Positions 1-3,926 of a stretch of 5,703 nucleotides of DNA are shown here, one piece after another (the first letter of the stretch is position 1; the number at the start of each line of letters is the position of its first letter). The notes below the pieces were generated by a model. That model made no database searches. It saw nothing but the letters and a program-made list of their open reading frames with translations, and was not told the DNA's origin. This DNA is from Methanomicrobiales archaeon (GTDB lineage Archaea; Halobacteriota; Methanomicrobia; Methanomicrobiales; Methanoculleaceae), in contig JAAZGM010000126.1 of NCBI GenBank assembly GCA_012511245.1, positions 1-5,703 of the forward strand, given 5' to 3'. Made by a program: the position numbers and the translations under genes.

Positions 1-127
1 CTTCCTTGAATTTTCTCTGGTACAGCCCTACTTTCTGTGCCTGAGCGAGCGACCATTTCAGCCGCTTCAGTTGCAGATCCGCGAGTTCGTCAGGCCGGAT
101 CGTCTCCATCTCTCTATTCCAGAACAT
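1..127 (-). CDS. paaK: Phenylacetate-CoA ligase (PaaK family), N-terminal part only
   Basis: This gene runs off the left edge, so only the first 42 codons are visible. The translation begins MFWNREMETIRPDELADLQL and continues KRLKWSLAQAQKVGLYQRKF. This matches the conserved start of PaaK-type adenylate-forming ligases: an FWN opening, then L..LQ..RLK, then a helix ending in a Y..KF motif before the body of the enzyme. Family members activate phenylacetate and related aryl acids to CoA thioesters using ATP in the cytoplasm; in methanogens they are thought to serve aromatic acid salvage for amino acid synthesis (established knowledge, not shown here). The AMP-binding motifs lie outside the window, so substrate cannot be judged. 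The ATG at 127-125 is preceded by a weak G-rich site (GGGGTATC). It overlaps the end of a protein-like open frame that stops at 114. The gene is separated from wtpA by 202 bases and probably has its own promoter. Confidence 0.82.
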   Translation of the reverse strand, partial: MFWNREMETIRPDELADLQLKRLKWSLAQAQKVGLYQRKFKE

Positions 128-230
128 GATACCCCATCGTGTTTCGGCAGCCGGAGAAGATGATGTCCCCGGCCGCATACTGCCCGGCATCTGTTATCCG
201 GTACTCCCGGCGGCCGTTCGATGGCCCGCT
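114..230 (-). pseudogene. Possible 3' remnant of a lost gene, overlapping the paaK start
   Basis: A minus-strand frame opens after a TGA at 293-291 and ends at a TAG at 116-114. Its last 38 codons, from about 230, read like protein: GRREYRITDAGQYAAG followed by DIIFSGCRNTMGYHVLE. Third positions are mostly G or C, as in the neighbouring real genes. The RREYRITDAG stretch resembles the wing of a winged-helix transcription regulator, but this is only a resemblance. There is no ATG, GTG or TTG in frame except an internal ATG near the end, so it cannot be a complete gene as read. It overlaps the first four codons of paaK (stop inside ATGTTCTGGAATAG), a spacing typical of an operon partner. It could instead be a chance open frame in GC-rich DNA. 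Confidence 0.3.
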
Positions 231-247
231 GGAGCCACGCCGCCGGG
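206..247. repeat. GC-rich inverted repeat with nested inner stem
   Basis: CCCGGCGGC at 206-214 pairs perfectly with GCCGCCGGG at 239-247 (9 bp, spacer of 24 bases). Inside the spacer, TGGC at 222-225 pairs with GCCA at 234-237, giving a two-tier hairpin with an asymmetric bulge. No T-run follows on either strand, so it does not look like a classical terminator. It overlaps by two bases with the inverted repeat at 246-272, so the two structures would compete in a read-through transcript. Part of it also lies inside the possible gene remnant, so it may be a by-product of GC-rich coding sequence. Confidence 0.45.
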
Positions 248-272
248 CTGCTCTACCTTTATATGAGCAGCC
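246..272. promoter_or_regulatory. Perfect 8-bp inverted repeat flanking a TATA-like box (candidate operator)
   Basis: GGCTGCTC at 246-253 and GAGCAGCC at 265-272 are exact reverse complements separated by 11 bases, and the spacer contains the only clear TATA-like element of the intergenic region. With one bulged base the symmetry extends to CCGG on both sides. Two half-sites about 19 bases apart centre to centre, on either side of a TATA box, is a geometry that would let a dimeric regulator block TBP binding. A transcribed hairpin is the alternative. No regulator gene is visible nearby, apart from the possible winged-helix remnant at 114-230. Confidence 0.5.
256..265 (-). promoter_or_regulatory. 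Archaeal TATA-like box, probable paaK promoter
   Basis: The minus strand reads CATATAAAGG here, an AT-rich island in a GC-rich region and a fair match to an archaeal TATA box. Initiation about 25 bases downstream would fall near 232-236, giving a leader of roughly 105 bases before the paaK ATG. No clear purine-rich BRE is seen upstream. The element is nearly symmetrical: the plus strand reads CCTTTATATG, which is at least as good a TATA match, so antisense transcription towards wtpA from the same site cannot be excluded. Confidence 0.45.
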
Positions 273-276
273 GGTG

Positions 277-286
277 CCAAAAAAGG
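277..286 (-). terminator. Oligo-T tract downstream of wtpA, candidate operon terminator
   Basis: On the minus strand the sequence is CCTTTTTTGG, a run of six T's about 45 bases after the wtpA stop codon. Archaeal RNA polymerase can terminate at T-rich tracts without a hairpin. The run is short, and the inverted repeat at 246-272 lies downstream of it rather than upstream, so efficiency is doubtful and read-through into paaK is possible. Confidence 0.4.
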
Positions 287-329
287 TTTGTCAAAGGGTG
301 GCGTGGTACGTCATGGCAGCATCCGGTTT

Positions 330-1328
330 TTACTCGATTGGAGTGGGCCATCCTGCCCGCCTCTCATGGAACGCAGTCAGAACGAAGTCCACGAACATTC
401 GCGCTTCGTCCGGATAGGGTGCATTACGGGGCATGGTGATGGCATAGACAATCGGCTGTCCTATCCGCTCGCTCCCAATAGACCGGAATCGCTGGAATCC
501 AAGGGTCACGTGCACCTTCTGGTAATCGTCGGCGAGCTCAGCGGAGCCGAGGTTTATCTCGGGGGGGAGATCAATCCAGCGGAGCCCATGCTCCTCAGCG
601 ACGCTCCGGTATTCGAAGGCATAGTCGATCCCTCCGGCATCGAGGAGCGAGAGGAGGTAAATGCTCCCGTCCCGGATGACAACCTTCTCGTCTGCGGGCC
701 TTATCCGTTCCGGCAGGGTGATCGTCGTTATCCCGTCCGCGTGGGTGGGGGTAAGCGGTGGGTCGAAGGCGTTCCCGATGATGGTTTCAAAGAGCCCGGG
801 CTCACCGTAATGCTCCTCGGCAAGCGCTGTCACCATGAGCGCGCGGTAACCGCAGGCATCGAGCATGGGGTTTGAGAACCCTACCCGCACGTCAGGGCGA
901 GCCAGAACCCGATACCAGTTCTCCGCTGTTGTCTCCTCTGCCCCGGTGCTCTGGTCGGTGTAGGCGATCACGATCTCGTTTCCGGCGAAGGGGGCATACC
1001 AGTCGGTATAATTCTCCCCCCCCTCGGTCATCGGGATGTACATCATATCGGGGATCAGCGAGGCGTCTGCGACCGCGACGACATCGATATCCCGCCTGAG
1101 GTCTGTCACCTGCCGGACAGCCTGGATGCTCCCGTGCCCTTCGACCCGGACATCGATATCAGGGTGCTGGCTCTCGAAGGCGGCCTCTATCTCCTCGAGC
1201 GGGTGCAGAAGGCTCCCTGCCGGGATCACCGTGAGGACGGTGCGCTCCGGCTCGGTGTCAGTGCAGCCTGCGGCTGCCGCCAGGATGGCGAGAGCGATGA
1301 ACGCGAGCGTCACTGCCGGCCGGATCAT
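330..1328 (-). CDS. wtpA: Tungstate/molybdate ABC transporter substrate-binding lipoprotein (WtpA/ModA, archaeal type)
   Basis: This 332-residue protein is close to the usual length for archaeal WtpA. It captures tungstate or molybdate outside the membrane for an ABC importer. A hydrophobic signal ends in a lipobox (AAAAGC), with lipidation expected at Cys22. Family motifs follow in order: AGSL at 37-40, EGHGSIQAVRQVTDL (63-77), DIDVVAVADASLIP (80-93), YAPFAGNEIVIAYT (111-124), FSNPMLDACGYRAL (151-164), DYAFEYRSVAEE (235-246) and YQKVHVTLGF (269-278). Ser39 and Ser67 fit oxyanion contacts. Asp157 and Glu239 sit where the archaeal proteins supply two carboxylates that complete octahedral metal coordination (family knowledge; positions assigned by motif). 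The ATG is in a 4-base ATGA overlap with the upstream gene and has GAGG about 10 bases upstream. No permease (wtpB) or ATPase (wtpC) gene follows within the window; the next gene is paaK, after 202 bases. A run of eight C's on the plus strand at 1016-1023 lies inside the gene. Confidence 0.93.
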   Translation of the reverse strand: MIRPAVTLAFIALAILAAAAGCTDTEPERTVLTVIPAGSLLHPLEEIEAAFESQHPDIDVRVEGHGSIQAVRQVTDLRRDIDVVAVADASLIPDMMYIPMTEGGENYTDWYAPFAGNEIVIAYTDQSTGAEETTAENWYRVLARPDVRVGFSNPMLDACGYRALMVTALAEEHYGEPGLFETIIGNAFDPPLTPTHADGITTITLPERIRPADEKVVIRDGSIYLLSLLDAGGIDYAFEYRSVAEEHGLRWIDLPPEINLGSAELADDYQKVHVTLGFQRFRSIGSERIGQPIVYAITMPRNAPYPDEARMFVDFVLTAFHERRAGWPTPIE

Positions 1329-1894
1329 CTTCTATGGACCTCTATCCTATCGACCCACTTCACCCAGGAGCTACCTTCGGTGATGACGTCTGGAGTCTCG
1401 GCGATGACGACGAGGCGTAGCGGTCCACCCTCTTCATATGCCAGAGGTTCTCCATCCTGGTCGTAAGCCAGAATCACCTTGAGCGGCGGTGCGGGAATCT
1501 CCCGGAGATTCTCATCAAAGGTGAAGAACTCCTCGCCCTGCAACTGAGGGAGATCAAAGACCCAGAGGTAGCCGTCTTCCGCGGAGACGTAGATCAGGTC
1601 CTCTGCACCTGCTCCTCCCGCCATCTCAACGAGATCGGCGAGAAGCACACCGCGATAGGTGTTGGGGCCGTACTTGATCCCGACCGTCGAGACCGAGTAG
1701 CCGTAGCCCTCGACGGCAGGCAACGCCCTGATCTCGGCGAATGTGAGAACGGTCTCCTGATCTCCGGCAAGCGTCAGGTTCCAGTCCGGAGCGTCGGCAC
1801 CTTCTGCCGTGCCAAGGCATCCACATGCGAGGGCTACGGCGCCAAGCAGCATCACGGCAAAAAGGGTCGGGGGGAGCCGGCGTACCGGGATCAT
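1325..1894 (-). CDS. Lipoprotein with degenerate molybdopterin-oxidoreductase (SUOX-fold) domain
   Basis: This 189-residue protein has a signal peptide ending in a cysteine-containing lipobox-like site (ALACGC, Cys24 or Cys26), so it is probably membrane-anchored and faces outward. Residues about 38-187 look like a single sulfite-oxidase-type molybdopterin domain: LTLAGDQETVLTFAEIRALP (40-59), the TYRGVLLADLVEMAGGAG helix region (79-96), VSAEDGYLWVFDLPQL (103-118), AYDQDGEPLAYEEGGPLRLV (143-162) and a final SSWVKWVDRIEV (175-186). The cysteine that ligates molybdenum in sulfite oxidase and YedY/MsrP should lie before the YRGV segment. There is none, and the mature protein has no cysteine beyond the lipobox, so catalysis is unlikely. 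It resembles the product of the preceding gene in motif order. It starts in an ATGA overlap with that gene, with GGAGAGGAGC directly upstream, and ends in an ATGA overlap with wtpA. A binding role is plausible but unproven. Confidence 0.85.
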   Translation of the reverse strand: MIPVRRLPPTLFAVMLLGAVALACGCLGTAEGADAPDWNLTLAGDQETVLTFAEIRALPAVEGYGYSVSTVGIKYGPNTYRGVLLADLVEMAGGAGAEDLIYVSAEDGYLWVFDLPQLQGEEFFTFDENLREIPAPPLKVILAYDQDGEPLAYEEGGPLRLVVIAETPDVITEGSSWVKWVDRIEVHRR

Positions 1895-2721
1895 GCTCCT
1901 CTCCGGGCACGGAGCGCTGCCGCTCCGAGGGCCGCGGCAAGCGTTGCCACGAGCGAGAATGGAGACTCTACCGGCGCGGTCGTCGCCCCTGTTTCCGTGC
2001 CGTCGAGGGATCCTGCGAGGGCCCCCCGATCTCCGTGGTATCCGCCGGTGTAGACCCGGACTTCATCGATCCACTTCACCGTGAGGCCGCCGGTGGAAGG
2101 GTAGAGGTCGTAGAAGTGCTGTGCAGATTCCGGGAGCGTCTCGTGCATGTCCCAGTTCCCGTAGACGTGGAGGCCTTCCGCGTTGGTCGAGTCGTCGGCG
2201 AAGAAGACGAGGCGCATTCCGGTGTAGTAGTCGGGGACGTAACCGCATCCCTGCCGCTCGCCTGCTCCCGTCTCGGCACCGTTGTACCAGCAGACACCCA
2301 TGGGGCCCTGGCGGGGATCGGGCTCGTAGACATTCTGGTAGGCAAACTCGACGTGGTAGCCGTCGGCCGCCCGGACCATGATCTCGTCCCCGGGTTCGGC
2401 GCCGCCGACCAGTTCAGCGAGATCACGGATATCCGTCCCTTTTACGGCTCCCCTGTCCTTGAAGTTTGTTGTTTCGTTGGGATCCCATTTGTCCCCCTCA
2501 AAGACCGGTCCCTGATGGTAGTAGTGTGTCACCCCATCCCCGAGGATCGGGAAGTGTGCTTCCATCCAGCGATAGTCAACTGTCGTCTCATTAAGGATCG
2601 TCTCTCCGTCTGCTGCAATCTTTACGACGTGCAGTTCGGTTGTCGGTGCCGCCGAGGCGGCACATGCCAGCATGCTCACGCAGAGGAGCGCAAGCAGAAT
2701 TCGTGTCATGTTTGTATGCAT
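1891..2721 (-). CDS. Secreted SUOX-fold-like protein with C-terminal membrane/sorting-like tail
   Basis: This protein has 276 residues with the start chosen here. A signal peptide (about 1-24, ending ASA before APTTEL) is followed by a domain with the same landmarks as the next gene: an N-terminal strand region ELHVVKIAADGETIL (29-43), KGTDIRDLAELVGGAEPGDE (94-113), VRAADGYHVEFAYQNVY (116-132), MRLVFFADD (169-177) and a terminal TVKWIDEVRVY (214-224). It therefore appears to be a longer relative in the molybdopterin-oxidoreductase fold. The only mature cysteines, Cys144 (GVCWYNG) and Cys159 (QGCGYVP), lie after the GTDIRDL segment and so not where the catalytic cysteine belongs. A Thr/Gly-rich spacer (240-249) leads to ESPFSLVATLAAALGAAAL and RARR, a hydrophobic tail plus basic end like the archaeosortase PGF-CTERM signals but without a clear PGF. 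The ATG at 2721 follows a near-perfect site, GGAGATGAT; the ATG at 2709 is too far from it. The gene starts 5 bases after the phosphatase stop. Function unknown. Confidence 0.85.
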   Translation of the reverse strand: MHTNMTRILLALLCVSMLACAASAAPTTELHVVKIAADGETILNETTVDYRWMEAHFPILGDGVTHYYHQGPVFEGDKWDPNETTNFKDRGAVKGTDIRDLAELVGGAEPGDEIMVRAADGYHVEFAYQNVYEPDPRQGPMGVCWYNGAETGAGERQGCGYVPDYYTGMRLVFFADDSTNAEGLHVYGNWDMHETLPESAQHFYDLYPSTGGLTVKWIDEVRVYTGGYHGDRGALAGSLDGTETGATTAPVESPFSLVATLAAALGAAALRARRGA

Positions 2722-2725
2722 AACT

Positions 2726-2734
2726 ATCATCTCC
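2726..2734 (-). promoter_or_regulatory. Shine-Dalgarno site deciding the start at 2721
   Basis: The minus strand reads GGAGATGAT, eight of nine matches to the archaeal consensus GGAGGTGAT, and ends four bases before the ATG at 2721. It overlaps the phosphatase stop codon (2729-2727). In-frame ATGs at 2736 and 2730 lie over the site itself and the ATG at 2709 is 12 bases further on, so 2721 is preferred. Confidence 0.7.
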
Positions 2735-3926
2735 ATAATTCCGATAATCCGGGTATACGGTGGAGGGATGCCAGCACGTTCCACCACTCGCCGGATGTGG
2801 GTGCTGGAAGGCGGACGGTGTCGATGACGGTCCCTGCCGGGTACATCGTCACCTCACCGTCCTCTGTGATCTCCGCAACCGGCACCATCTCCATAACAAT
2901 CGATTCCGGGCTCACGGTGGCCCGGAGATAGCCGAGGGTCTGCTCGCGGCCCGCCTGGTGCCCTTCAAGCTTCTCCTCAGCGAGGGGGTAGAATGGTGCG
3001 CCGCCGCACCCGATGATGAAGTACTCTGTTCCGTCCACCCGGTAGCGCTCGTAGGCATGGGTGTGTGCGCTAACGACGGCGTCGACGTTGTTTTGGGATA
3101 GGATGCCGCACCACTCGGCCCGGATCGCCTGATCCCCTCCGGGGCGTTTCCGGTCGGAGCTGAACGGCGGGTGGTGAAATGCCGCTATCTTCCAGGGGAG
3201 CGGGGATGCGAGGTCTTCTTCAAGCCATGCGGTCTGTGTGTCCATATCCGGCCACGCCCAATCGTTGCTGTCGAGAACGGTCACATGGAGGCTGCCGGCA
3301 TCAAAAGAGTAGTAAGCGGGAAGGCTGAAGATGGCGGAGAACGCCTCCGCCGATCCTTCGTGGTTGCCCGCCACCGGCACCAGGGTCGTGTTCCGGAGCA
3401 TCGGTCCTGCGACCGAGAAGAACTCGTCCCATTCCTCATCTCCGCAGACAAAATCGCCGGTATGGATTACGAAGAGGATATCCTCCTCTGCGGCTATCCT
3501 CTTTGCAACCAGACCATGCCGTTCGGCCTGGGCAAAGTAAGGTTTCTGCCCCCGGGTGTCGCCGTATATGATGCAGGTGAACGATTGCTCTCCGAATGTT
3601 CGAAATCTGTGGTCTTCCGTTGTTTCATCTCCGGTACTGATACGGTAGCGGTAGGTGGTCGCCGGGCTAAGGTTCGTGAGCAGGACATGATGCATGGCCT
3701 CCTCTGGGGAGGAGATACGGCCGACATCACCACTCTCACTGCCTTCGGGAGCGTACTCCACCCACCCTTCCACCGGGGAGGTCGTCTTCCAACTGACCAC
3801 CGCTGATTCTTCCGTGGTGTTTGTGACGTACGGGCCCCATACGATGGCGGCTGATGCCGCCGGGGAGAGGAGCGCGAACAGCACCGCGATCGCCGCCATG
3901 ACACGGGCTTTCCGGCACCGGTTCAC
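2727..3926 (-). CDS. Secreted purple-acid-phosphatase-like metallophosphoesterase
   Basis: This 399-residue protein has a signal peptide (about 1-26, ending ASA). It then has the fibronectin-like N-terminal domain of purple acid phosphatases (IVWGPYVTNTTEESAVVSWK at 28-47 through FRT at 108-110) and a calcineurin-like metallophosphoesterase domain (about 116-310). The metal-binding blocks are all present: YGDTR (Asp123), HTGDFVCG (Asp158), GNHE (Asn188, His189), FHHPPFSS (His251/His252) and SAHTHAYER (His288, His290). Such enzymes hydrolyse phosphate esters with a two-metal centre. In true purple enzymes the GDxxY tyrosine ligates Fe(III); here the matching position is Cys161, so the purple colour and Fe(III) site are doubtful and the substrate is unknown. 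The start is GTG, in a 4-base GTGA overlap with the upstream stop and seven bases after a strong GGAGG at 3938-3934; an ATG ten codons later is less well placed. No lipobox or C-terminal anchor is seen, so it may be released or held by a partner. Confidence 0.94.
   Translation of the reverse strand: MNRCRKARVMAAIAVLFALLSPAASAAIVWGPYVTNTTEESAVVSWKTTSPVEGWVEYAPEGSESGDVGRISSPEEAMHHVLLTNLSPATTYRYRISTGDETTEDHRFRTFGEQSFTCIIYGDTRGQKPYFAQAERHGLVAKRIAAEEDILFVIHTGDFVCGDEEWDEFFSVAGPMLRNTTLVPVAGNHEGSAEAFSAIFSLPAYYSFDAGSLHVTVLDSNDWAWPDMDTQTAWLEEDLASPLPWKIAAFHHPPFSSDRKRPGGDQAIRAEWCGILSQNNVDAVVSAHTHAYERYRVDGTEYFIIGCGGAPFYPLAEEKLEGHQAGREQTLGYLRATVSPESIVMEMVPVAEITEDGEVTMYPAGTVIDTVRLPAPTSGEWWNVLASLHRIPGLSELWR

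Noticed and set aside
287..295. TTTGTCAAA palindrome near the T6 tract as an operator or hairpin
   Set aside because: With one central base it cannot form a hairpin, and nine bases is too short to claim a protein site without conservation data.
128..329. tRNA or structured RNA gene in the intergenic region
   Set aside because: No cloverleaf, T-loop motif or other recognisable RNA fold was found; only the two inverted repeats listed above are visible.
288..875. Plus-strand open frame of 195 codons starting with TTG just downstream of a TATA-like box
   Set aside because: It lies almost wholly antisense to wtpA, whose family motifs are unmistakable. Its sequence shows no domain-like motifs, and long antisense frames are common in GC-rich genes.
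2722..2787. Longer start for the SUOX-like protein at 2787
   Set aside because: It would overlap the phosphatase by about 60 bases and put a non-hydrophobic stretch before the signal peptide; the GGAGATGAT site points to 2721.
1825..2931. Plus-strand open frame of 368 codons
   Set aside because: It is antisense to the SUOX-like genes and the phosphatase end. The minus-strand reading has signal peptides, strong Shine-Dalgarno sites and coupled overlaps; the plus-strand translation is Arg/Cys-rich without motifs.
3171..3806. Plus-strand open frame of 211 codons
   Set aside because: It is antisense to the phosphatase, where all metal-binding motifs are encoded on the minus strand.
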